Positions 7,964 to 15,158 of a DNA stretch of 57,413 nucleotides are shown here, piece after piece. The notes beneath the pieces were generated by a model, which was not told where the DNA came from, searched no databases, and saw only the letters and a program-made list of their open reading frames with translations. The position numbers and the translations under genes were made by a program. The DNA is from a virus: positions 1 through 57,413 of IMG/VR virus record IMGVR_UViG_3300032116_000239; one strand, written 5' to 3'. How positions within the stretch are numbered: position 1 is the first letter of the stretch; the number at the start of each line of letters is the position of its first letter.

Positions 7964-8121
7964 GGCAGCCAGAGCGCTATGACAACGGCCGCGAGGAACG
8001 CGACGACGGTCAGCGTGACCGCCACTAGGAATCCGCTGAGCACCTTGTCGGCGCACTCCTCCTGGCAGCCATCGGTGCAGGGCTCACGGCCCTGCTGGCA
8101 CGACGTCCCGCGGCACCTCAC
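7960..8121 (-). CDS. Cysteine-rich single-pass membrane protein, 53 aa
   Basis: GTG start at 8121, overlapping the TGA of the AlpA-like gene. The N-terminal half carries five cysteines within about 20 residues (CRGTSCQQGREPCTDGCQEE), and the C-terminal half is one hydrophobic helix (LVAVTLTVVAFLAAVVIALW). The arrangement suggests a metal-binding or disulfide-bonded head on a membrane anchor. Function unknown. Confidence 0.6.
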   Translation of the reverse strand: MRCRGTSCQQGREPCTDGCQEECADKVLSGFLVAVTLTVVAFLAAVVIALWLP

Positions 8122-8342
8122 TTGCGCCCCCGCAGAACTGGCCTGCGCACGGCCGGCCGGCGCAGGCTCTCCAGCCACTCCTGCACATCGGCTTCCAGCC
8201 ACATCACCGCCTTGGTGCCGGGCACCACGAGGCGAGGGGGCAATGTCTCGGGACGCCGGGACACGTCGGACTTCAGCGTAGCCACGCTGCGCCCGAGCAG
8301 CGCGGCCAAGTCGCTCACGGTCAGGGTCTTGAGGGTTGTCAT
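8118..8342 (-). CDS. AlpA/excisionase-like helix-turn-helix protein
   Basis: 74 residues from ATG at 8342. LTVSDLAALLGRSVATLKSD is a MerR/AlpA-type helix-turn-helix, followed by a wing with MWLEADVQEWLESLRRP, the usual end of phage AlpA-like regulators. Members of this group act as excision directionality factors or transcription regulators. The integrase lies about 3.3 kb further along the same strand direction but on the opposite strand. It overlaps neighbours by four bases at both ends. Excisionase versus regulator cannot be decided from the sequence. Confidence 0.75.
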   Translation of the reverse strand: MTTLKTLTVSDLAALLGRSVATLKSDVSRRPETLPPRLVVPGTKAVMWLEADVQEWLESLRRPAVRRPVLRGRK

Positions 8343-8557
8343 TTGGTCATCTCCTGGATCAGCCGGTCGAGGTACCAGCGTGCTTTCTGCAGATCCTCGA
8401 CGCCGTTCTTGAACTTCCAGCGCCACAGGTACTTCATCGCGTTGGCGGTGCACACCGCCTCCATGCCTTGCAGGTCCGCCGTCGCCACCGCGATGGCGTC
8501 GATGCACTCAATGGCCCCCTTGGCGTAGTGCGGGGGGCTGTTCACCATGTCTTTCAT
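8339..8557 (-). CDS. DUF3310 family protein
   Basis: 72 residues with the family signature: VNSPPHYAKGAIECIDAI at the N-terminus, then NAMKYLWRWKFKNGVEDL and KARWYLDRLI. DUF3310 proteins occur widely in phages beside replication genes and are sometimes annotated as nucleotide kinases, with no firm evidence. Its ribosome-binding site, start codon and first two coding bases lie within an 18-bp repeat that recurs at 9999-10016, so this gene was probably the original neighbour of the DNA polymerase gene. Confidence 0.88.
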   Translation of the reverse strand: MKDMVNSPPHYAKGAIECIDAIAVATADLQGMEAVCTANAMKYLWRWKFKNGVEDLQKARWYLDRLIQEMTK

Positions 8558-8570
8558 CAGTCGATCTCCT
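8553..8570. repeat. 18-bp direct repeat, copy 1 (cassette boundary)
   Basis: TTCATCAGTCGATCTCCT, identical to 9999-10016. Read on the minus strand it contains AGGAGATCGACTG and ATGAA, that is, the ribosome-binding site, the -EID stop of the upstream gene and the start of DUF3310. The two copies bracket exactly the three genes between them. Confidence 0.95.
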
Positions 8571-9303
8571 CGTGGCTTACCAAATCAGGTTCCGCGCCGG
8601 GCAGCCACACCGCCGCAGAGTTGTGTTGTTCAATCCGAGAGGCAATGATTTCGGCGCGCTGGCCTGACGACGGCGGCACGTACATACCGAACCGTGACGT
8701 GGACCCAGCGTTCGACGCGGCGTTGGTGGAGTCCGCACTGGCCAACGGAAGCCGGGTGAACACCTTGGGGTTGAGCATGCGCAGTCCATGCAGCCGGCAC
8801 CACGGGCGGCCGTCTGCGTCGCAGATTGATCGCAAAGCCACGTCAACCCGGGCCCACCAAGGCGCGGTGCCCGGCGTGCGGTACTGCCCGCTTGACCCTA
8901 AAGCCACCGTGTCCCACTCCAAGGCCAGCATCTGGAGCCGCTCAACCGACTCATGCATGTGCCAGACCGGCACACCGCGAATGCGCTTCGGCCAAGCGCG
9001 CAGCAGCTCGTCGTTCTGCTCTTCAGACCCGTCAATGACGTCAGGGATCAACGCCCAATCGAAACCGGGGTGGCGCCGCCACTGATCGCACCAGCGGATG
9101 TAGCCGTCCACGTCAAGCTGGCCGCCCTGTTTCCACACAGTGAACGCGCCGTTGTCAAACACAAACGACTGGCATACGTCGGCCACAACGCCCATGTCGT
9201 CCTGTCTCGGGAACGGCACAAGCGCGTGACGACCACGCAAGAAGCGAACAAGATCCATGCGAGGGCCGCTCACCGGAGTGCCGTGGTAGTGGATCATTTC
9301 CAT
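8557..9303 (-). CDS. tRNA-guanine transglycosylase-like protein, DpdA type
   Basis: 248 residues. Signatures of the TGT fold are visible in order: FVFDNGAF (Asp50; compare TDSGGF with the TGT general-base Asp), IPDVIDG at 86-92, ALGSSGQY at 134-141 (compare the TGT ALGGLAVGE loop), HGLRMLNP at 172-179, and SADSTNA with Asp191 in the place of the nucleophile Asp of MFDCVMPTRNA. The zinc-binding Cys/His cluster of tRNA TGT enzymes is missing, as in phage DpdA proteins, which exchange guanine in DNA for a 7-deazaguanine. Base exchange in phage DNA is therefore the likely role. The start may be ATG at 9303 or the coupled ATG at 9297; neither has a clear Shine-Dalgarno site. It sits directly after a VUT-type transporter. 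Confidence 0.72.
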   Translation of the reverse strand: MEMIHYHGTPVSGPRMDLVRFLRGRHALVPFPRQDDMGVVADVCQSFVFDNGAFTVWKQGGQLDVDGYIRWCDQWRRHPGFDWALIPDVIDGSEEQNDELLRAWPKRIRGVPVWHMHESVERLQMLALEWDTVALGSSGQYRTPGTAPWWARVDVALRSICDADGRPWCRLHGLRMLNPKVFTRLPLASADSTNAASNAGSTSRFGMYVPPSSGQRAEIIASRIEQHNSAAVWLPGAEPDLVSHEEID

Positions 9304-9767
9304 CTAGAGAACAACCACGCCCAAGCGGCGCCGCCGGCGGTCTTCGCCACGAACTGCGTCAGAACAACCCAAGGCATCAGCGCTCCAAAGGCCAATGTCG
9401 GGAACAGGACTGAATCGACCGCAGCCCCAGCGGTGTTGCTGCCAACACTGCGCCGCATCCATGACCCCGTCAGCCGGGCAAACACAGACCAGTCAGCAAG
9501 CGCAGCTACAAGGAAGCTGACCGAGCTGGCAATCGCAATTTGATCCGCGGCAGGGTTGAGCAACCATGTGAGCACGCCAGTTCCAACGATCAGCGTTGCC
9601 ATCTGCCAAGTGCGCAATCTGAAGTGCAGCCAATCGCGCAAGGCCAAGTCCAAACCGATCAGCAAGAAAGCGTTCACCGGCGTGACCGCCGGGCCAAACG
9701 CAACGACAAGGAGGTTTGCCGCAACCATTGCGGTGGCGTAAACAACCAGTGCAAAAACGACAGTCAT
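9294..9767 (-). CDS. VUT family membrane protein, queuosine-precursor transporter-like
   Basis: 157 residues with about five hydrophobic helices. Family marks are GLDLALRDWLHFRL at 38-51 and SNTAGAAVDSVLF at 110-122, which match the SN...VDS..F signature of the VUT/YhhQ family. YhhQ of Escherichia coli imports preQ0 and preQ1. The protein is shorter than YhhQ, as in several actinobacterial and phage members. It overlaps the start of the TGT-like gene and the stop of the 79-aa gene, so all three are co-translated. Its likely job is importing a 7-deazaguanine base to feed the TGT-like enzyme; this is inferred from context. Confidence 0.78.
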   Translation of the reverse strand: MTVVFALVVYATAMVAANLLVVAFGPAVTPVNAFLLIGLDLALRDWLHFRLRTWQMATLIVGTGVLTWLLNPAADQIAIASSVSFLVAALADWSVFARLTGSWMRRSVGSNTAGAAVDSVLFPTLAFGALMPWVVLTQFVAKTAGGAAWAWLFSRWK

Positions 9768-10003
9768 GGCCTGATGCTTTCAATCGTGACGCCGTGGTGT
9801 TCAGCCACGAGTTTCTGTTCGCCCCCGAACACCCGGAACAACTGATCCGCAATGTCCTCGTGGTAGCCCCGGTGATGCAAAGTCACCTCGTCGATGAGAT
9901 CCTCAACCTTGATCATTTGGTTGGTTTGGATCTCCAGGGCGTACCGAATCCGCACGCCGTTTTCCGGGCACACCGAAAAGAACTCAGTGCGATAGATGTT
10001 CAT
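9764..10003 (-). CDS. Hypothetical protein of the deazapurine cassette, 79 aa
   Basis: Start ATG at 10003 lies inside the 18-bp boundary repeat, and its stop overlaps the transporter start (ATGA). It begins MNIYRTEFFSVCPENGVRIR and ends in KLVAEHHGVTIESIRP. The pattern is alternating beta strands around one acidic helix, with one His pair (HHRGYHED) and a second near the end. No family is recognised. A resemblance to the T-fold enzymes QueD/QueF is weak and I do not claim it. Its position makes it a candidate third component of the modification system. Confidence 0.7.
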   Translation of the reverse strand: MNIYRTEFFSVCPENGVRIRYALEIQTNQMIKVEDLIDEVTLHHRGYHEDIADQLFRVFGGEQKLVAEHHGVTIESIRP

Positions 10004-10016
10004 CAGTCGATCTCCT
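9999..10016. repeat. 18-bp direct repeat, copy 2 (cassette boundary)
   Basis: Identical to 8553-8570. On the minus strand it holds the end of the DNA polymerase gene (codons for E-I-D, stop), the ribosome-binding site AGGAG, and the start codon of the 79-aa gene. Confidence 0.95.
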
Positions 10017-12015
10017 TCATGTAGTACCGGGTCTCGAACCCGTCGCCGCGCAGCAGCAGGTCGGGCGCCCAGGCGATGGGCTGGCCGAGGACGGCCTCCA
10101 CATCGGCCAGGGAGCCGACCCCGTCTGCTGCCTCAATCACGATCTCGTCGTGGATCGTCATCAGTTGCTGGTAACCCCGCTCGTCCAGGCGCAGCATCGC
10201 CTCGCGCAGGCAGTCACGAGCGATGGCCTGCGTGACGTTCTCCACCAACTTGCCGCCGTAGCTGGACAGCCGGGTCCACTGCTTGGTCTTCTGGTCCAGG
10301 CCCTCGTAGGTCAAGCTGCCGGCCGAGGCGACGATGAAGCGGCCACCGTCAGCGGTCTCGCGGTACAGGTCCTCGGCCTCCAAGCGTGGCTTGACGTAGG
10401 CCAAGCGCCGGCCCGAGGGCAGGGTGATGAACAGGAACCCGCTCTCCCAGGCGAACACCAGCTTGGCGCGGCCGGCTGCGATCGGCAGGACCACCGTCGT
10501 GCGCTGACCCACTGCGAGCTTGGCTGCGCGCTCCATGGCGTACCAGAGCTCGACCACCTCGGGGTTGGCCTGGCGCCAGGCGTTCTTGATGTCCTCCAGC
10601 TCGTCCTCGGGCACACCCATCTCCAGCGCGCCCATGGTCTTGAGCGCGTTGGCGCCGCCCTGGTATCCGAGCGCGAGCTCGGCCACCTTGCCGCGTTGCC
10701 GATACGGGGACTTCTTGGTGACGGAGCCAGGCGGCAGCTTGAACATCTGCTCGGCCGACGCCTCGTAGATCTTGCCGTGGGTGGCGAACACCTCCAGCCG
10801 CCACGCGCACCACGCGAGCCACGCCACCACCCGGGCCTCGATCGCGGAGAAGTCCACGACGATGAACCGGTGGCCGGGCTCGGCGATGAACGCAGTGCGG
10901 ATCAGCTGGCTGAGCGTGTCGGCGGTGCCGAACAGCATCTCCAGGTCCTCGAACCGCCCGGCGATCACGAGCTCACGCGCGAGGTCCAGGTCGCGCAGCT
11001 TGTTCTGCGGCAGGTTCTGCACCTGCACCAGCCGCCCGGCCCAGCGCCCGGTGCGGTTGGCGCCGTAGAACTGCGTCAGCCCGCGCACGCGGTCGTCGCG
11101 GCACGCGGCGCGCTGCATGGCTTGGTACTTGGTCACACTGGTCTTGGCCAGCTCCTGGCGGATGCGCAGCACGCGCTGCACCGTCTGGCTGTCCGTGGCG
11201 GCCAGCAGCTTGGGCACCGACTTCTTGGTCAAGTCGGCCACCTCCTGCTCGGTCTCCTCTTCGAGCCAGGCGATGAGCTGGTCGCGGCTGTTGGGGTTGG
11301 TCAGCCCGGTCAGCGCCACCGCCTCGGACACGAGCATGGCCTTGATGCGCGCGTCGGCGGTGATCGCGTTGTCCACCAGCGTGCGGTGCACGCGGATGCC
11401 GCGGTTGTTCATCTTCTGGTCCAGGTGCCACAGCCGCCACTCCACCGCGGGCACGGGGAACTTCGACAGCCGCCGGGCCACCTCGCGCTCGGTCTCGACG
11501 TCGCGTGCGCAGTAGTCCTTGAACAGCTGCCACCGGGCCGGGTCGTGGTGCGGCAGGTTGCGCGTGCGCCCACCGTTGGTCTTGGTCGGCTTGCACGGGA
11601 TGCAGAAGTAGCGGATCAGCGCACCGCCCACGCCCATCTTCTGCTTGTCCTGGTCCAGCCCGAGCACGCGGCCGACGTCGCCCAGGCTGCCCGGCAGACC
11701 GAGGTAGAGCGAGTGCACCGACGTGCACTGCCACTGCGTGACGTCGAGCTGCAGGCCGAAGTGCTTGCTTATGCATGCCACCTCGAAGGCCGCGTTGAAG
11801 GCGGTCTTCGTCACCTCGGGGTCGGTCAGGTCGTGCAGCACATGCTGCGGCAGCGCCTGGCCCTGCAGCAGGTCCACGACGTTGACCGAGGAGTCACCGT
11901 AGGCGTAGCCGAACAGCGTGACCTCGAAGTCGTCGCTCTCCACGTAGCGGTGGACGCCGCATTTGCGCAGGTCCACGCTGCTGTAGGTCTCGATGTCGAT
12001 GCGTAGGGTTGTCAT
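10003..12015 (-). CDS. Family A DNA polymerase with 3'-5' exonuclease domain
   Basis: 670 residues from ATG at 12015. Exonuclease residues: Asp7 and Glu9 in RIDIETYS, Asn74 region in TAFNAAFE, and Tyr168/Asp172 in YCARDVETE. Polymerase motif A is VVDFSAIEARV with Asp388. Motif B is RGKVAELALGYQGG with Arg441, Lys443 and Tyr451. Motif C is IHDEIVIE with His622-Asp623-Glu624. It lacks the 5' nuclease of PolA. It should be the phage replicase, acting with the prim-pol/helicase and the DUF2815 protein. Its stop codon and terminal codons are part of the 18-bp boundary repeat. Confidence 0.95.
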   Translation of the reverse strand: MTTLRIDIETYSSVDLRKCGVHRYVESDDFEVTLFGYAYGDSSVNVVDLLQGQALPQHVLHDLTDPEVTKTAFNAAFEVACISKHFGLQLDVTQWQCTSVHSLYLGLPGSLGDVGRVLGLDQDKQKMGVGGALIRYFCIPCKPTKTNGGRTRNLPHHDPARWQLFKDYCARDVETEREVARRLSKFPVPAVEWRLWHLDQKMNNRGIRVHRTLVDNAITADARIKAMLVSEAVALTGLTNPNSRDQLIAWLEEETEQEVADLTKKSVPKLLAATDSQTVQRVLRIRQELAKTSVTKYQAMQRAACRDDRVRGLTQFYGANRTGRWAGRLVQVQNLPQNKLRDLDLARELVIAGRFEDLEMLFGTADTLSQLIRTAFIAEPGHRFIVVDFSAIEARVVAWLAWCAWRLEVFATHGKIYEASAEQMFKLPPGSVTKKSPYRQRGKVAELALGYQGGANALKTMGALEMGVPEDELEDIKNAWRQANPEVVELWYAMERAAKLAVGQRTTVVLPIAAGRAKLVFAWESGFLFITLPSGRRLAYVKPRLEAEDLYRETADGGRFIVASAGSLTYEGLDQKTKQWTRLSSYGGKLVENVTQAIARDCLREAMLRLDERGYQQLMTIHDEIVIEAADGVGSLADVEAVLGQPIAWAPDLLLRGDGFETRYYMKEID

Positions 12016-12086
12016 GTGTCCTCTTCGGTGAGGGCCCAACAGGCGCTCACCGAAAAGGGCCCCGGGTGGGGCACCTCAGGGGTTGA

Positions 12087-12320
12087 TCACTCGGTGCGCC
12101 AGACGCGCACGCCGCCGTCGACCTTGCGCACGGTGAACTTGCGACCCAGCTGCTTGGCGGCGGTCGTAGCCCCGCGGCTCACGCTCGCTGCGCGAGCCTT
12201 CTGGTCAGCAGCTGCGGCCTCAACAAGGAAGCTGTCACCCACGGCCATGCTGGGCCAGGGGTACTTGCTGACGCGCGTGCGCAGCGGGGGCACAGGGACG
12301 CCTTTGTCGATCGTGATCAT
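12087..12320 (-). CDS. Hypothetical basic protein, 77 aa
   Basis: Start ATG at 12320, overlapping the end of the DUF2815 gene. It begins MITIDKGVPVPP and includes KYPWPSMAVGDSFLVE, a motif common in small phage proteins beside replication genes, followed by a basic stretch (RGATTAAKQLGRKFTVRK). It is probably nucleic-acid binding by charge. About 70 bases separate it from the polymerase start, and nothing notable is seen in that gap. Confidence 0.7.
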   Translation of the reverse strand: MITIDKGVPVPPLRTRVSKYPWPSMAVGDSFLVEAAAADQKARAASVSRGATTAAKQLGRKFTVRKVDGGVRVWRTE

Positions 12321-12847
12321 GCGAGGAACTCCTCTTGCACTGCGGTGAAGTCGTCTTCGGCGCGGCTGCGGCCCGACAAGGGCTCGCCGTCGGCCACCTT
12401 CTGGACGTTGCCAAGGCCCGCAGCGACGCCGCGGTTGCCGTTCTGGTTGTAGGCGTAGAAGTTGATCGACACGCGGCCGTAGCAGCCGCTGTACACCTCG
12501 TCGGCGTTCAGGATCGGCTGCACGCTGGCATCGACCACCTGGGGACGCTGCTTGCTGGTGGCGTTGATGAACCAATGCCCGCGGTACTCGGGGCTGTCGC
12601 GCTCGACGTCACCGTCGCGCAGCGGCACCTTCAGGCCCGGGGGCACCTTACCGCCCCAAGTAGGCTTCCCAGCCTCCTTGGCGGCCTCGATCGCCGCCTT
12701 GATCTTGTTGACCGTGGCGGTATCAGTTTTTGGCACCAAGACACACACGCTGTACTTGGGCTCTTGGCCCTCGTTCTGCGCGCGTGGCTGGAACAGGTTG
12801 ACGTAGGACAAACGGGCCTTGCCCGTGACGATCTTCGTTGCGCTCAT
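12317..12847 (-). CDS. DUF2815 protein, probable single-stranded DNA-binding protein
   Basis: 176 residues. The family signature is visible: GKARLSYVNLFQPRAQNEG, YSVCVLVPK and INFYAYNQNGNRGVAAGLGN followed by the acidic AEDDF tail. DUF2815 proteins have an OB-like fold, and the conserved acidic tail recalls SSB tails that bind partner enzymes. It lies between the DUF2800 nuclease and the DNA polymerase, which is the standard order in this phage replication module. The role in coating single-stranded DNA during replication or recombination is inferred from family and context. Confidence 0.88.
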   Translation of the reverse strand: MSATKIVTGKARLSYVNLFQPRAQNEGQEPKYSVCVLVPKTDTATVNKIKAAIEAAKEAGKPTWGGKVPPGLKVPLRDGDVERDSPEYRGHWFINATSKQRPQVVDASVQPILNADEVYSGCYGRVSINFYAYNQNGNRGVAAGLGNVQKVADGEPLSGRSRAEDDFTAVQEEFLA

Positions 12848-12861
12848 CTGGAGCTCCTTGA

Positions 12862-14040
12862 TTACGAAAAGTCCGCCGCAGCTGATGCGACGGAATTGAG
12901 AGCCGGCCTCTTGTCAGAGTCCGGCACAAGCGTGGGCTTGCCTTGCGGCTTGACCACGAGATCGCTGATCAGCTCAGCGAATACCTTCTTACCCAGCGCC
13001 TTCTCCATGGCCGTGATGCCGAGGAGGCTGCGTTCGTAGATCACTTCCGCGGGGATCCCGGCGGCGATCAGCTTCGCGGCCACCTGGTCGTGGTCCACGT
13101 ACTTGCGGTTGGCCCGACCCTCGACCAGCTTGAAGCCGGGCACGGTGTGGCCGGTCTCGGCCTGCGACAGGGCGTAGGTCTTGACGTCCTGCAGCCAGGC
13201 GATGGCCTCATCGGCGCGCGGTAGGATCGCGGCTATCTGGTCAACGGTGAGCAGTTCTGGAGGGGTGAACTCGCGCTTGGCCAGGGCCAGGTTGTGCTGC
13301 GCCCGAGCTGCGCAGGTGTAGCGCGCCTTGCAGAACCCCGACGTGCAGTGCTCGCCGGCCACGAACTCGCCAGCCCCGTCCCACGCCAGCGTGGCGCGCG
13401 GGCGCACGTAGTCGTCGGCCCACCGGGTCAGCTCGTCGACGGTCAGCTCCTCGCTGCTGTAGTTGCCGAGCCGCGGCTGCAGGACGGTGGTCTTCACAGA
13501 CCGCGCGTCGAACAGGTGACCCAGCTGGTGCAGCGCGCCGAGCGCGTACAGGCGCATCTGGCTGTTGTCGATCGCGCTGACCGGCACGCCCTTGCCACCC
13601 TTGAGATCGAGCGCATGAAGGCACTGGTCGCTGACGATCACCAGGTCGCCGGTGCCGAACCCCTCGGGCACCCACGGGCTGAAGTCCAGGCGCTGCTCCA
13701 GCAGCACGATGCAGTCCGGTGTGTCCTTGCGCGCTTGCTCGATCACGTTCTCAGCAAACGCCACCGCCTCGCGCACCGCCTCGTCCAGCTCGGCTGTCCA
13801 GAACCCGTCGGCATGCAGTCGCCCGAGGCGGTCCTCGAACTCCTGCGCAGTAATGCGCTGCAAGTAGTTGAGCAGCAGCAACTCGAAGAGCTCGTGCATG
13901 AACGTGCCCTCAGCCGCGAAGGTTGAGCGCTCGTCCGGGAACTGCTCTTCCAGCCTGGCGCTGGGGCTGCAGGTCAGCCACTTCTTGGAGCCGCTGGCGC
14001 TGAGCTTGGCGTGCAGCTTCACGACGGCGGTGCTGCTCAT
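12862..14040 (-). CDS. DUF2800 nuclease (PD-(D/E)XK superfamily, Cas4-like cysteines)
   Basis: 392 residues from ATG at 14040. RecB/Cas4-type motifs: AEGTFMHEL (His49/Glu50), GTGDLVIV (Asp132) and HALDLKGGKG (Asp145, Lys147). Four cysteines, Cys24 near the start and Cys232, Cys237, Cys243 in HCTSGFCKARYTC, have the spacing expected for the iron-sulfur cluster of Cas4 and AddB nucleases. It is likely an exonuclease preparing ends for recombination together with the DUF2815 protein. Cluster type and polarity cannot be read from the sequence. Confidence 0.85.
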   Translation of the reverse strand: MSSTAVVKLHAKLSASGSKKWLTCSPSARLEEQFPDERSTFAAEGTFMHELFELLLLNYLQRITAQEFEDRLGRLHADGFWTAELDEAVREAVAFAENVIEQARKDTPDCIVLLEQRLDFSPWVPEGFGTGDLVIVSDQCLHALDLKGGKGVPVSAIDNSQMRLYALGALHQLGHLFDARSVKTTVLQPRLGNYSSEELTVDELTRWADDYVRPRATLAWDGAGEFVAGEHCTSGFCKARYTCAARAQHNLALAKREFTPPELLTVDQIAAILPRADEAIAWLQDVKTYALSQAETGHTVPGFKLVEGRANRKYVDHDQVAAKLIAAGIPAEVIYERSLLGITAMEKALGKKVFAELISDLVVKPQGKPTLVPDSDKRPALNSVASAAADFS

Positions 14041-14258
14041 ACCGGCGCGCCTTCGATGTCGCCCTTGGGGACCTCGCGCATGAACCACTGCGCAGCGGCC
14101 TCGCTGATCTGCTGCGCGTGGGCGGCGATGTACGAGGCCACGATCAGGGCCGCCGTCGGCGCGGGCAGATCGGCGCCTGGCTCATGGCCGTCGATGCGGC
14201 CTTCCATGTTCAACGTGCCCTCAGGCCCGTCGGTGATGGTCACGATGCAGGTAGTCAC
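14037..14258 (-). CDS. Hypothetical protein, 73 aa
   Basis: It overlaps both neighbours by four bases. MTTCIVTITDGPEGTLNMEG is a short beta-hairpin start seen in many small phage proteins. The rest is alanine-rich helix (LIVASYIAAHAQQISEAAAQ). No motif gives a function. Confidence 0.7.
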   Translation of the reverse strand: MTTCIVTITDGPEGTLNMEGRIDGHEPGADLPAPTAALIVASYIAAHAQQISEAAAQWFMREVPKGDIEGAPV

Positions 14259-14755
14259 AGGGCGCTCGCCTTCTCCAGCAGCTGCTGGTACTGGGTCGGG
14301 GGGATGTCGCTCAGCTTCGCGGCGCCGAGCTCGGCCATCAGGGCCTTGACTTCGGCGGCCTTGCCGGCGCGGCTGATCTCGGCGAGCTTGGCGCGCACGT
14401 CCTCAAGGCTGAGGGTCGGTGCGGCCGGCGCAGCCGGGGCAAGGATGGGCTCCGCAGGGGTCGGGGCCGGCTCGGGCTCGACGGGAGGGGGTGGCTGGAC
14501 AGGGGTGTCCACTTGCTGGACAGGGGTGTCCACTTGCTCAGGCTCGGCGTCCTTCACCTTGGGCGGGCGGCCGCGCTTCTTGGCCGGCTCCTCCGGGGTG
14601 ACGGTGATGGTGCCGGTCTGGGCCAGCGCGCTGATGGCCTCGGGGTTGAAGGCCATCGCCTCCTGGCTGCGGCGCAGGTCGGCCAGGCGCGCGACGGCGT
14701 CGGCCACCACCTGCAGTTCGGCGGCGTCAGCCACCGTCAGGGTGATCTCGATCAT
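14255..14755 (-). CDS. Proline/alanine-rich linker protein with AT-hook-like motif
   Basis: 166 residues. The N-terminus (MIEITLTVADAAELQVVADA) is a helix-forming domain. Residues about 57-67 (PAKKRGRPPK) form an AT-hook-like minor-groove binding motif. Then comes a Pro/Glu/Ala-rich linker with a short tandem duplication (VDTPVQQVDTPVQ), encoded by a near-exact 19-base repeat, and a C-terminal helical domain (SLEDVRAKLAEISRAGKAAE) found in phage proteins beside the DUF2800 gene. A replication accessory or DNA-binding adaptor role is possible. Confidence 0.7.
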   Translation of the reverse strand: MIEITLTVADAAELQVVADAVARLADLRRSQEAMAFNPEAISALAQTGTITVTPEEPAKKRGRPPKVKDAEPEQVDTPVQQVDTPVQPPPPVEPEPAPTPAEPILAPAAPAAPTLSLEDVRAKLAEISRAGKAAEVKALMAELGAAKLSDIPPTQYQQLLEKASAL

Positions 14756-14891
14756 GTGTGGGTCTTTCAGATGGGTCGGTGAGGATGAGGAACCGGGTGA
14801 GCAGCTCCTGCATCAGCGGATTGGGTTGGGTGAAGAGCTCATCGGCCACGAGCCGGATGAGCTCCTCGTCGGTCAGCGCCCAGTGGGTCAC
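14727..14891 (-). CDS. Small acidic helical protein, 54 aa
   Basis: A short gene from GTG at 14891 (VTHWALTDEELIRLVADE), overlapping the previous stop as GTGA. Its end lies 29 bases inside the following gene in another frame. The first 40 residues look like a genuine amphipathic helical protein; the last ten lie in the overlap and are less protein-like. Function unknown. Confidence 0.5.
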   Translation of the reverse strand: MTHWALTDEELIRLVADELFTQPNPLMQELLTRFLILTDPSERPTHDRDHPDGG

Positions 14892-15112
14892 CACCGGGCC
14901 TCGGGCGCGGTCTCGATGGACTCGCTCAGCACCCGCTTGGCCTCCTTGCGCCGTGCTTCGACGACGCGAGGATCGAGCATGCCGAACGGCCAGTTGGGGT
15001 CGACCTTGTAGAACAGCCGACGGATGTCGGTGCCTGCGGCCGGGGTGTAGACGAAACCGGGATCGTCAAAGCGCACCGAGGGCTCGGTGCGGCGTGCTAC
15101 TTGCACTTCCAT
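14888..15112 (-). CDS. First gene of the leftward operon, hypothetical, 74 aa
   Basis: The start is ATG at 15112 because AGAGAGG lies 8 bases upstream; a GTG three codons earlier is less well placed. MEVQVARRTEPSVRFDDP is followed by a charged helix (DPRVVEARRKEAKRVLSE). It is the first gene after the candidate leftward promoter and may encode an early regulatory or host-interaction protein. No family recognised. Confidence 0.7.
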   Translation of the reverse strand: MEVQVARRTEPSVRFDDPGFVYTPAAGTDIRRLFYKVDPNWPFGMLDPRVVEARRKEAKRVLSESIETAPEARW

Positions 15113-15158
15113 GTATGCCACCTCTCTTTTTGTGCAGCGCTACTTGCTGCTGGTGGCG

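Noticed and set aside
9764-10003. QueD or QueF enzyme in the deazapurine cassette
   Set aside because: The 79-aa protein lacks the Cys-Asp-His zinc and catalytic signatures of these T-fold enzymes; resemblance is limited to general size and strand pattern.
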